A stretch of DNA of 64,000 bases. Origin: Paramacrobiotus metropolitanus. Lineage: Eukaryota; Tardigrada; Eutardigrada; Parachela; Macrobiotidae. Under the pieces are notes generated by a model, which was given only the letters and a program-made list of their open reading frames with translations, made no database searches and was not told the DNA's origin. Positions 1 through 12,023 of the stretch are shown here, one piece after another; the stretch's first letter is position 1; each line of letters begins with the position of its first letter. The stretch spans positions 1,736,001 through 1,800,000 of the forward strand of contig NW_026570230.1 of assembly GCF_019649055.1 (NCBI RefSeq), read 5' to 3'. The position numbers were made by a program, and so were the translations under genes.

Positions 1-3000
1 GGGCTCCTCGGCAATGGAACACCGGGCACTTCCGGTCAAGCACAGCACTATACTGGCCGATCCCAGTTCGGGCAGGGTATAAATGGCGTTGGCTTCCGGG
101 ATCTGCATTGACAACAATTTGTTAAGCGCATACTGATACTGTGCAATTGCAATCATATCTGCAATCGACTTTTTGATTAAGTACTGTAATTAGGGTGTTA
201 AGCATTACAGTCAAATTAACATCAACTACTCTAATAATGGAACAATTTGAAACAACTAACAGGTAACATTGTAAGTATCGCTTCCGTAACACTGCCCAAT
301 GTCATTATTTTAGTGTTTCGAGTACGTATTTCTACGCTCTTTGACCTTCGTATCTTGTAAACAGGACGCTATTTCAGCAACACCAGTATCAATATCAATA
401 TCAAAATTAATTTGGCAACAGTATCAATATTAACATTATTCTATAAACTTATTGTTACACAACCTACAAACTTTTTGTTATAATTATTATGATTCTAGAA
501 TTACTATCAAAACACAAGTATTGACTACAGAACGATTCGATGGAAACTTTCAATACAGTAATTAAATTAATTTGAATCAAACCAGGACAGCCTACACAAA
601 ACTCGGAAATCGGCCAGACTGGATGATCGAATTCTACAGTTTGTACTGACGGCTGCGGCGTTATTTCTGCCCGATGCAAACAAAAACGGGAAACTGATAC
701 GAATACGATACTCTGAGATACTCGTATATTTAAATTTGTCACCGCGTATGTAATCAGCACGCTGCATATAAAATTACTCGTATTGTTGCTTTCCAGTACA
801 CTTTTACATGATTCGCCAAACTCATCAAAGACAGTTTAGCATACGTACAACAGTAATCCCTCTTGTAGCGCATCAGATACGCAAAGTCAGACGATTCATA
901 ATTTAATATCGAAGAATCAGCAACCATTCTACGAAAGTTAGTAATACGAATAGTCAAAAAGTTAGTTATCCCATACCTCGGTGCGCGCTACACCAAACTC
1001 CGCAATGGGTGGCAAGTAATAAGCAGTCCATACATCATCGTTATCGTGCGTCAAGGGGAACTTGTAATCCTCGCCCGGCCCGTATGAATAATCCACAAGT
1101 TCCAGCAGTGTTTCCACATCACGGAATTTTGGCGTCAAACCCGCACGGACAACGTTGTCCGAGTTGGCCATACATTCCACAAGATCTACGGGAGAAGGCG
1201 AAAATCAATGATCTTTCGCGTGTGAATCGTGTGTGATAGATTAATTATTACTGCACAAATACTTGGCACGGTCCGGAAACAAAAAGTCAAGTGTATTATC
1301 TCAACTTGCATTTAATGTTTACTGTATCCATCAGTATAATACACAACTATAAAGTATAATACTGTAGTTTATAATAATTCTTAATAGTAATATCAGTACA
1401 CATATTTATATGCATTACGATCATGCAAACTGCTTAAACAACCTTCCATTAACATCGTTTACGAAAACTGCAACTGTTGGAACGATTGTGATGTTACGGA
1501 ATGGATGCCTGCCAGAGTATTATGACGCCTAACAAGCTTTTCAGTTAAACTTATTGGTGAATTTATTTCCAATAGAGCGATATCAAGATTCAGTTACATT
1601 TAACTTATTTACCTACTCAACTTAATATACTCGTACCTTGCTCTACTATCATTAGCGCAACGTCGCACCATCCTAAACCTAACTCTAAAAGTGTAAGCTG
1701 ACTAAAACGCATACAACAAACTTTCTAAGACTTATAATTATTAGAAATCTGAAACGCTCACTTCCTCTGTCAACTTAAGAAGCACCAAATCAACTTAAGC
1801 AATTATAAATTAAGATACCAAACACTGACAATCGATTATCACGATCGAAAGTTTCAAGCTGTTAACTAAAGGCCACAGTACGTATGGTCAGCTGATAAGT
1901 ATGAACATGTTCTGTATCTGGATGTCGGTGCGACAATTCTTTCACGACGGTACCATGCAAACATGAAAACAAAAAATGTTTCTTACGATTCTATTAATGC
2001 GATTATTTTAAAGTCGAAGAAAACAACACGTAAAATAATATGTTTTGGAAACTTCAAAGGGGTGAATTACATTACGTACACGAAAGAAAGCAGGCTGCCA
2101 TATGACCAGAAAAACAGCTGGTAATGCCACGGCAGCACAAGTGCATACTTAAAACACTACAAAACGCACTTCTATTCTGTTTACAACACTACTGTCTCTA
2201 CTTTACCATTCATACAAATAAACCCATCCATCTCGCTGACTCAGACTACGATGCCGTTTTGGCACATGGCAATAAAAAAGGAACCGCCAACGCAACTCTC
2301 ATCGCACGCTATTCACATTTCACATTGCCGGACGATAGTTGTCACATATAAACGCTCACCTCCTTTCAGATACGCATGGGGCACATCCGGACCCAAAAAG
2401 ATAGCCTCGCCGGGCTGCAGCGTGATGTGATTCATGAAGAAGACGCAAAAGCACCCAACATCTCCCGGGAAGTCCGCGTACAGTTGGATGTAAATGTGCC
2501 CGTGATCCTGGAACACGCCGCCGGATCGGGTACCGGCCTGGTTCGCGTGATCAACTCCTAAATAAAACAACAAACAACACATTTTATCCATTGTACAGTG
2601 GTGTAATAGCTGCTATCAGCTGACATCACCACTAGAAAGCGCGATTAAACTAAATTGAAGCAGTACATACTTGTTGCTTAACTATTAACACTATGAAAAA
2701 ATCAAATTTTTACGAGAAATCTCAAAAAGAAGTAACAACAGTACGACTGTAAGAGGAGCAATAAAACCTGAGACAAGTAACAAACGCAAGTCACATACTC
2801 ACATACAGAGTACAGCCAAAAGCAGGTGACTGGCAACGGGAAAGTTAAAATCCATTAAAAAACAAATTTTAAAGCTCTCTACAGAACCTAACTGGTTTTA
2901 CTCACTGAGATTCATGAAGTAGCGGTTCAGTTTCTGGCCTTCATCAGCCACGAGACCTTTATCAGCCTCCATTAGCGATGAGAAAGCTTTCTTCAGCGCG

Positions 3001-5291
3001 TTGACTTGATCATCTTGGAGGGGAGATGTCAGACCTTTCTCCACTAATATGCAGGTTTCCTCGCCAATCACGCTCCGCAGTTCGGGTATAGCTGCAAAGT
3101 AAGCAGTGACTTTGGCAATGTGCACAAAACAAAAAAATACCCCCGATGTACTCGTATGTTCTGTATGTAGCCACCACTTTATTTAACAACCTTAATTAGA
3201 AAAATGCAAGCACTCGTAATCTAAGCCGAAAACGAACTCTTGCGAAACTTGTTTCAAAATTCCGTAATAATATATAATACGTATGTATTTTAAGTCCACG
3301 GGTTCGTATTTGCATTTCGCGAAATCATAACTATCCGATCGGATCGATCCTCCAGTAGAAACTTTTATTAAAGCACTGCAAACCTCCACAATTTTACCAA
3401 ATGAACAAAACATTCTAACCGCATAACATTCTAATTCCAAAAACTGAAATGTTTCGGATAATAAAACTATCATTCTAACAATCAACGTACAGATACAAGC
3501 AGAACCACTTACTTCGTATAAACACCAAGATTTCTGCCAAAGGTCTGAATCCAATAAGCGCTTGAAACGGCGTGAGCGCAATAGCCATTTCCGGTTTATG
3601 ATTGGCATCTGGGTAGTTTTTACCATCGCGCCGATGAAGAACACCCGCTTCGTCCTAACATATCAATTTCACAGGTTGCAGAACGATTATAACATAAAAA
3701 ACCCCTTGGCACAATAAACGCTATCCTGTTTATTTACATTTAAAATCCTTTCCGGATTAGTTCTTTAGAATTAGAATCTATATAGATGTGTGTACATAGT
3801 ACACAGAACCCACAGATTATTAAAAATAAGTAAAACTTTTATCAACTGCTCACAGACACGCGTTCAAATATCGAAATGCTGATTCAGAAATTACAACACA
3901 CCAAATTTTGTAATAATTTATAAAACCAGAACAGACCAGAGATAGTATGTAAATTAAAGTCCTCGTAATAATTAAAGTGCTGCTTCTGCGTATAACCGCG
4001 GCTGCAGACCGTTGACTACGTTCTCATGTTTTGTGATATTAATTTTGGTGAAACTGCCATTATACTCTATCATCCACAGAATGCTGTATTTTCTACGTGT
4101 AAAGTAAAGATATCTCTTTCTCACCTTGTCGGGATGAATCTGAATGGAAAGGGCTTTATCAACGGAGAGCACTTTGAAGAGAAACGGTAGTCCGTCCGTA
4201 CCGAACTGCTGACTGAGCGCATCTCCGATTAAATAATCATTCTTTTGTAAATAATCCCCTAATAAATGGCCCTGATTGTTGGGCAATAAAATATAACACG
4301 GTCCTTTGGGGTGGGTGCCCATCCATAACTGTAACCAACGAAATTCAACTACTTTGTTACACTACTCGTACACGAAATAACTGCAACCAACGGAGATTTA
4401 CCGACTTTGCTACACTACACGAAAAAACGCACATAATTACCAAAATGAAATACGCAAGTAGAATTCAAAAGTGGGACTGCAAAAACAATCGACTATCAAA
4501 CACAAAACAGCACTCAAACAAAAACGTTAACTGATTTAATTTCACACAAATTCCATCACTTTCGAAAAGCATTCAGAATCTGTGACTATTTGTCACACAA
4601 TAAAACGGTACAAACGGAAGAATACTAAACAGAAATGAACCTTTATACAAGGATCGATACAATTAAGTATACAGTGCAAAACGAAGCAATAAGGAATATA
4701 GACCAAAACAGATTTCTGCTGGCTTGTAATTTATTCCACCTACTGTACCTCTGCATAAGGTTTTCCTTCGTCGATCTTCTCATCAGTTGCACCAGCTTCG
4801 GCCAACTGTGCCACGATACTCGATCGTCCAACTTTGCCCCAATCATACTGCTGTATCGAGCAGATTAAACGAAGGGCTACAAGAATTAACCAACACGGGG
4901 ATTTGAATTAACCATCTCAAATCAATAAAAGAATTCTTAGCAAAATTTTTATCCACGGCGACATAAACAAGAACATTAATGCCACAGTAACCGGTTGTTT
5001 ATGTTCATAGTTTTACGCGTATTGAAACGACTGACACATTCCAGCTGCAGCTTTCTATGTATTCGCGAAATCGTTCGACCATTTTTACACAGTGCATTTA
5101 CACACTTTACCTTTGATCTCATCATCCATGATTTTCACCGCGGGACTAGCCCGCGGGCTAGGCTTCGGACTGGGTTTAGGACTGGGTCGGGGACTGGGAC
5201 CAGGACTGGTGGAGTCGATCATCAACTCTTTCACTTTCTCGCGCACGTCTTTAACGGCTCCGAAGAATTTACTTTTAATACTCTCCGACAT
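1..5291 (-). CDS. MPI: Mannose-6-phosphate isomerase (type I phosphomannose isomerase), 3' end beyond window
   Basis: It interconverts fructose-6-phosphate and mannose-6-phosphate in the cytosol, feeding GDP-mannose and glycosylation. Eight coding exons join in phase: 5291-5111, 4876-4749, 4328-4125, 3654-3513, 3091-2906, 2557-2360, 1185-977 and 102 to the left edge, about 450 codons so far. Family landmarks appear in order: [37 protein letters not shown] (zinc ligands Gln and His), [15 protein letters not shown] (zinc ligand Glu), [17 protein letters not shown] (zinc ligand His) and VRAGLTPKF (catalytic Arg). The last exon reads [16 protein letters not shown], typical of the C-terminal domain. 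The unusual part is exon 1. It adds about 60 residues before the usual start, with a serine-proline-rich run ([20 protein letters not shown]). It splices in phase to [14 protein letters not shown], so I take ATG 5291 as the start. The gene is divergent from SIRT6. Confidence 0.95.
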
Positions 5292-6205
5292 GACGGCTGT
5301 TGTTGCTGTATACGGCTGCTTATCGCGCTCGTAAAATCACACAAGGGGTGGAGCCTTGTAAATGAATACCTCACGGCCAAACACAATGACCTGGCGTTAC
5401 TAATTGTCAAAACACAAACAAGTCTTCGGCTGGTTCAAGCGCTACACATTCTTTGGCCCAGATAAATGGATATCCGATGCATAAGAAAATCAGCAGCAAC
5501 AATTTCATGTATGCGCGCTCAATAGTCAATAGCAAAAAAACACTCGTCTACGGCGCAATGGGCGGGCTGTCTGGATGGTGTAGAATAGCAAGATTGCAAA
5601 GAATGCTCTCGGGTGTCAGGTTAAAAAGAGAGAATGCCATAAAAATGCAACAAGAAGATTCCGTAAAATTGTTTTAGAGATGTAGATTGTAGAGATGCCA
5701 TTTGTAACTCCAAGCAACAACTGGAAGCGACGGAGAAACAGCTGTGGGTTGTTTGTGCTGACTTTCGGCTGCGGTTGAGTGCGCCATGACGTCACGAAAA
5801 ACCACAAATCGTACGGCTTAGCCTTACAAGGCAATGACTGGCAAAAATTACGGCTGAAATGATTTAATCCCTGTGCGGTGTGTGGGCTCATATTCTTGGT
5901 CAACAGGGATTCTATCCTGTGTAATACGGTTTAGCCCCGGGTGTTGGACGCTTCACAGGCGGCAGTCACCTGGTAACATTTGTTTCCATAACACTTCTCC
6001 AGCTTCCGCTTCCGTTTAGAATTTTTTGGTTTTCAACTTTTTAACTTTTTTTTCGTGAGGTTTGGATGATTTTCATTTGATTGTCGCGAACCTCTTGGTC
6101 TTTAAGATACAGTTCTTTCCACGTTACTTTTGGTAGATCTTTTGTCACTCCAAGAAACTTCTTTTAATATTTGACAATTTTTGTAACATTAGCTACAAGT
6201 GGGAT
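5292..6205. promoter_or_regulatory. Divergent MPI-SIRT6 intergenic region
   Basis: These 914 bases separate the start codons of two divergently transcribed housekeeping genes, so both promoters and 5' leaders must lie here. I see no convincing coding exon and no TATA box I would defend. ORFs of 74-95 codons in this stretch resemble no family I know. Confidence 0.5.
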
Positions 6206-8275
6206 ATGTCTTATGATTATGCTGCATCCTTGTCGAAATACCCTAATAAAGGGATTCTTGGACTGCCAGAAGTGAGCTGTGATTTCTTTGCAACTGTAGT
6301 GATTAGTTTTAGTCATTCTTTAGTCTGCAATCTTCCTTAGATTGTTTTTATAGTTATTTTTGAGCATTAGTTAACTAGAATGCAGGATGTGCCTACGCGT
6401 TCGTGTACTACGGTATAATCTGTGAAGTATGAAGATAGCTGCTAGCATGTAAGTAGCTTAACTGCTTAAGTATATTGCAATGATCAGTCACTGCAGTACT
6501 TATTTCAGGTGGCCGATGATGATGGCGAAACGGAGGAAAAAATCCAGCAGCTCGCTGAGCTGATACGAAATGCAAAGCATCTTGTGATACACACTGGTGC
6601 GGGCTTGAGCACCTCTGCAGGCAGTAAGTAAAATGTCACATATTTTGGTTTACACTTTACAGCTAGCAAAATTTCCTTACAGTACTCGTCGCTTTGTTTG
6701 TAACGTTATCTTACGTATTTGTGATGTGTCACAATGTTGTGTCTGCGAACGTCAAATGTGATTTTTAAATGCTTCAAAACCTTGCTAAACAGTTCCAGAT
6801 TTTCGGTAAGAACTCCGGCGGAAACCCCTATGGTTTGGTATTCCCTGTAATGTGCCAGTGGCATGGTTGCAGTGGTCCGAATGGAGTGTGGACGGCGGAG
6901 AAGAAGAAGCGTCGTCCACCACCGTCCAAATCCTTCACAGAAGTGATCCCCACTGTATCGCACATGGCGCTGCGGAAGCTGGTCGATGTGGGCATTGTCA
7001 AGTTTATCATCTCGCAGAATGTCGATGGACTGCACCTGCGCTCCGGGATACCTCCCAGTTATGTCGCGGAATTGCACGGAAATGTATTTCGGGAGACGTG
7101 TCGCAAGTGTCGGCGAATGTATATGCGAAATTGTCCGACGCCGACGCTGGGGATGAAGCCAACCGGGGGGATTTGTGATGGCGTTAGCAAACGAACTTGC
7201 AGGTAATTAGACATTCTTGCAGGTTGCTAAAACAGCCTGTTACAATTAGTACCAATTTATTGGCGAGGCTATTTCTGCTGCCAGTAGAAAGGCAGATTGA
7301 GGAGGAAAAATCGTGATATTCTGGCTATAACGGCTCGTAATTGCAGAACGTAGTATAGTACACAAACGTCACAAAGTAAGAAGTATTGAAATGAAAATTT
7401 GTGATAGTGTCTGAAAAAATCATGGTAAATGAGTTTCGATTACTGTTACATGTACCTCGCGGTGACGTCGACGTTTTTTTAGAGGTGCTTTGGTCGACAT
7501 GGTGCTAGACTGGCGCAATAAGCTACCGGAAGACGATCTGGCGGCAGCGGAGGCACATTCCAGGTTTGGATCATTTGTTTGCTTTAGAATGCATCCTGCC
7601 GGTGCATGCAAAATGCACTAGTATTTGTACTAGCGGCTGTTTTTCATAACAGTGCGGCGGATCTGAATCTCGTTTTGGGATCGACTCTGCAAATCGTCCC
7701 AGCCGGTGAGCTGCCATTCCGACGGCAGGAGATTGATTCTACAGCCAAAACTGCGATATGCAACCTTCAGACTACAAAATTTGTAAGTTGTCCTAGATTT
7801 TGCAGCAGTATTGCTTTTTGTGTATATCTCTGCGACTGCGAGTATTAGTTTAAATTATATCCCTGTTATCGCGCGGTTTTGATAGAAGTATTTATGAGTG
7901 TTAAGGTTATCTTTATAACTTTTATTGCTTGCTGTGTTGCATGAGTTTTTTCCGTTAATTACAACTACATGGGTTATGGGCATTTTGTTTTAGGATGATA
8001 AAATGGATCTGGTTATACGTTGTAAACTGGATGCCATGTTCCTCCGGCTGATGGCACTACTGAATATTGAAATCCCTGCGTACGATGCCAAGCTGGATCC
8101 AGTTCTGACCTTATCGTCCGATGAATATCGAACACACTTTTCGCGCATTTTTCAACAGGTTCCGATGAATACCGACGCTGATAACTTGATTGTCGTCAAC
8201 GAGAAATGCATAGATGAGAAGCCTGAAGAGAGTGATGTGCATAACTGCAGCGTCAAAAGGCTAAAAACGGAGTAA
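6206..8275 (+). CDS. SIRT6: SIRT6-type NAD-dependent protein deacylase
   Basis: Class IV sirtuin, a nuclear NAD-dependent histone deacylase acting in chromatin and DNA repair. Seven exons join in phase: 6206-6271, 6509-6623, 6793-6805, 6873-7202, 7483-7563, 7653-7782 and 7994-8275, giving 338 residues (human 355). The start [16 protein letters not shown] matches the SIRT6 N-terminus. NAD-binding [17 protein letters not shown] spans residues 50-66 and SQNVDGLH follows. The catalytic His in AELHGN falls at residue 133, as in human SIRT6. Zinc cysteines are at about 141, 144, 166 and 174. [16 protein letters not shown] completes the Rossmann fold. Exon 3 is only 13 nt and encodes part of IPDFR. 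The C-terminal tail after the core is short. The fifth intron begins with the weaker donor GTTTGG. Confidence 0.96.
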
Positions 8276-9415
8276 TTAAAATTTGATGCGATTTTGCATA
8301 CACCGCTACTGGATGATGAATGTAGCGGGATCCTCTCATGACCCGAGTTTACTCAAGCGGCCTAATTTATTATCTCTGCTGTTTATTGCCTCTGCTGTAT
8401 AAGCTAAAAGTTGTGATAATTTTTAGTTTTTGTTGTCTATAAACTTGTTCCCAGTTTCCCCGAATTCGGCTCTTTCCTAAATAAATTTATGTACCTAGTC
8501 TGTTACTCAGACTGTTGCTTATTCTTTGACATAAATACGTTTATCAGCTTTGACATAAATAAACTGTTGCTTATTCTTTCGACATAAATACGCAACATAC
8601 AGCCTGAGAAGTTCTAAGTATGGAAACAGCATAAAGTTTGAGTTACGAAATGTCATCGCGCTTGTACAACTTTTATCTGGCTGGGCTCATGTCCAGTAAA
8701 TGATGTATTCAGTATTCTACATTTTCCGATAACGCACAAAGATTTTGGATGCTTTTAGTGTTCGAAAGAGTTTCAATTATGAAGTAAAGTACCGTATTCA
8801 GTGTCCTTGCGTTCGTACAGGTACTGTATGAATCTGGCGGCTGTTGCGTGTTGCTTTTAAACAGTACAAAATGTACTGTATAGTTATCAATATTATTTAT
8901 TGTATATGAAACCATCCAGGTCTTGCTTAATTTAATTTGCATCATTCTAATGAGAAGTTGAGAATCACTGTAGTCTGTAGAAGTATAGTAAAACAGGGGA
9001 AATTAGGCAAGTCACCATCGGTCTCCATGCATACTTCGAAGTATATTTGTAGATATGCCGGACTGTTCCGGTTTCCGAGCACTTCCGGTTCCGCTGTGAG
9101 ACTTTGTAACGAACAGCCTGCCATAATGCACATTGCTGTTCACCAAGTTGAACAACGGTTTTCAGTACTCCGACTCGTACTCAGTTTCCCATTTTCATTT
9201 TGGCTGAATTTTTCGCCTTCTTGTCTCCATTCGACATTTTTAAATAACCGTGATTTTAACATTTTGCACCTTTTCCTTAAACCGATGTACGGACTGAAAG
9301 CGCAGTGAATGTACGGACTGAAAGCAGGAACTATTTTGTGAAGTTTTCGACGCGGATGCAATCGATTGGGACCATTAGGTAGAGATCTCACAGTTGCCTT
9401 CCGTACGACACGAAA
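8276..9415. other. SIRT6 3' UTR and SIRT6-BUB3 spacer
   Basis: An AATAAA poly(A) signal lies at 8480-8485, about 205 bases after the SIRT6 stop. Short near-repeats built on GACATAAATAAACTGTTGC follow at about 8510-8600. The rest is AT-rich spacer and the BUB3 5' leader. No further gene is seen. Confidence 0.6.
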
Positions 9416-11282
9416 ATGACCGCGCTTCCTGATAAAAACGAGATCAATCTGGATGAGCCCCCGAGTGATACGATATCCTCGGTCAGATTTTGCCCATCAG
9501 CGTCCAATGGACGGTTGCTGATGGTCGGCAGCTGGGACTGCACCGTCCGCGTGTACGACACGGAGCTGAATCGCAAACGACACCAGTTTGATGTTGGCGA
9601 GCCCGTTTTAGACTGTTGCTTCTCGGTATGGTTTTCCCATAAGAACGTTGCTCGTTGCTGTAATTAGTTGTCGAAGCAGTAAAGCAGGCATTGCTGAACA
9701 GCATTTACATATTTTTACGGATACAGGATGCCACGCACGCGTTCTGCGGAGGTTTGGAGAACAACATCAAAATGTGTGATCTCAACAGTGGAAAGCATTT
9801 CGCCGTGGGCACGCATGATGATTCGGTGCGCTGTGTGCATCTGAATTTATCACGGAATATTATGACAACGGGCAGCTGGGATAAAACGGTTAAAACTTGG
9901 GATCCGCGCTCCAAATCCGTTACTGTTCTTCAGCAGCCAGATAAGGTAAGCCTATCTTCGTAAGAGTTTTGAAGTTTTTCGATTCCATTTTTCGTTTATG
10001 TTGAATGTTTATCATAAACATAAGCAGTTTATGCTCATTTTTGCCTGTCTGCTTGACAGTTTGCTTTATTTTTCGTTGGAATGCATTTGTTGTGCGAATA
10101 TTTGCTTGTTTTTGCACGTTATCGCCTTCGCGTCTTCGTAAAACTTGTGTGAACAGTGAATGTGAGTTTATTGCATACATCCTAATTTTAAGTTTTAACG
10201 CATTTGAATTTTGCTTACTTTTTTAAGTTGAATGATAGGAAGTGTCAAGGGTAGTAAGAGCTTGCGATGTAAGTAGTATCTTTAGGTTTCACTGTTTTCT
10301 TCGCATTATCACTGCATTTTATTATGAATTTTTAGACCTTCGATGCCGATAATGTATACTTTCATGGTAAATATTGCGCTTTCACTGTTTCACACTGAAC
10401 TGATAAATTACAAGTGAGAGACGGGCAGAATACGCACATAAGTACAGTGAATAGATTTTGTTCTTAGTTTGCAATTTTAATTTTTTTCCCAAAATTGCGT
10501 TTGAATTGCCATATATAGATGTGCCTTCTAAATGTTGTTTATTTTACGAAGCTTGCTTGTTTCTTTAGGTGTATGCGCTAACGAGCGTGAAGGATATGCT
10601 CGTGGTGGGAACAAAAGAGCGGAAGATCAACATTTGGGACCTGCGGAATACGGCTGAGCCTATTCAGAAGCGGGAGTCTAGTTTAAAATATCAGATTCGC
10701 AGCATGGCAGGCTTGACGATTGATGAATGCTTCGCCGTTGCGTCCATTGAAGGTAAGTTTGGTGCCTGTTAGTACTCGTAACTCACGTGGCTTGATTTTG
10801 TATTTGTTTTTATAATGACTGATAACAATTGCATAATTATAGTGATTTTATAATTGTGATCCTCACATCGTTTTTTTAATCAATCGTTTCCAACCTGTTC
10901 AGGTCGCGTGGCTGTGGAATATGTGGAGACCGACCCGGAATCGCAGAAGAAAAAGTATGCGTTCAAGTGTCACCGGGCCAAAGAAGGCAACATGGAGATG
11001 ATCTACCCCGTAAATGCCTTAGCTGTCCATCCCGTACACGGCACCATGGCCTCCGGGGGCTCCGACGGTGTCGTCAACGTGTGGGATGTGGCGCACAAGA
11101 AGCGCATGAGCCAGTTTCGCCGTCAGCAGACGTCCATTACGTCGCTGGATTTCAGCAAGGACGGCAAAGTGCTGGCTATGGCCGTGTCCTACCTTTTTGA
11201 GCGCGAAGATCAGCCGACGAAGCCATGCGTGGATCATGTGGTTATCAGGAGTGTGGCGGAGAGTGAAGTGCGACCGAAATGA
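9416..11282 (+). CDS. BUB3: Mitotic checkpoint protein BUB3 (WD40 propeller)
   Basis: BUB3 binds the GLEBS motifs of BUB1 and BUBR1 and recruits them to phosphorylated KNL1 at kinetochores in the spindle checkpoint. Four exons join in phase: 9416-9625, 9727-9945, 10569-10752 and 10903-11282, giving 330 residues (human 328). WD-type repeats run through the whole length, with GSWDCTVRVYD, GSWDKTVKTWDPRS, INIWDLRN and GGSDGVVNVWD. Diagnostic BUB3 blocks are RESSLKYQIRSMAG, SSIEGRVAVEY (here ASIEGRVAVEY), KKKYAFKCHR and IYPVNALAVHP. The related RAE1 lacks this run, so BUB3 is preferred. It ends close to the family's usual C-terminus. Confidence 0.96.
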
Positions 11283-12015
11283 GCGAAATATTTGTTGTCG
11301 CTGTGCGTTATCCAGCAACTTGTTCATGTTTGTTGTTCTCTGAAATTCATATTCCTTACCCAGTAGAAGATAAGTTTGTTCGTTGTTCGTTTTTTCCAGG
11401 ATTTTTTGTACATGTATTGATGAGGATTCCAGCAGCGAAATATTTGCAAATTAATGGTGTGCTGGATTTTAAAGTTTACATAGTACTGATAAATGCAGAT
11501 AATAAGATGTGTGAGTTTTTTTATTTCCTGAATAGGAAGAGAACTGCGTAAAGCTCTTCAAGCGGATGCTTTAAAATCAAAGTTCGCAACTTCATTGTGC
11601 TCGTGTAATATCCTTTTATTCGGTTACTTTAAGAATACCAGGGTTTAGAAAATGATACCGTACTTGTGCAACTTAATCGCTTCAACACATAGTAAACTCA
11701 TTATTTTTAATCACTTTGTAGTTTATACGTTAAGATTTTTATTATTATTGTACCTATTAAAGTCAATTCCGTACTGCTGATTCCGTACTCGTAAGTTGCG
11801 AACTCACGAGGAACTTATTAATATTTGAGGCTTTTGCAGCATCAAATAACTATATTTTAATAGAAAAGCTGACAACATGTACACTTCAGCTTCCAATACA
11901 GTACTTTAATAATGCCATACTTCATTTTAACATTAATTTTATTATTTTTAACGATAAATATTCGTCATAAGCCGGTACAGAACCAAAACTAAGCGACATA
12001 TTTATATGCGGTGCT
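11283..12015. other. BUB3 3' flank
   Basis: AT-rich sequence between the BUB3 stop and the first foldback transposon. It should hold the BUB3 3' UTR. A TACTCGTA motif occurs near 11785. No gene is seen. Confidence 0.5.
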
Positions 12016-12023
12016 ACACTGCT

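Noticed and set aside
3192-3644. 150-codon minus-strand ORF within MPI
   Set aside because: It runs through an MPI exon in the wrong frame and into the intron. The correct frame gives [11 protein letters not shown].
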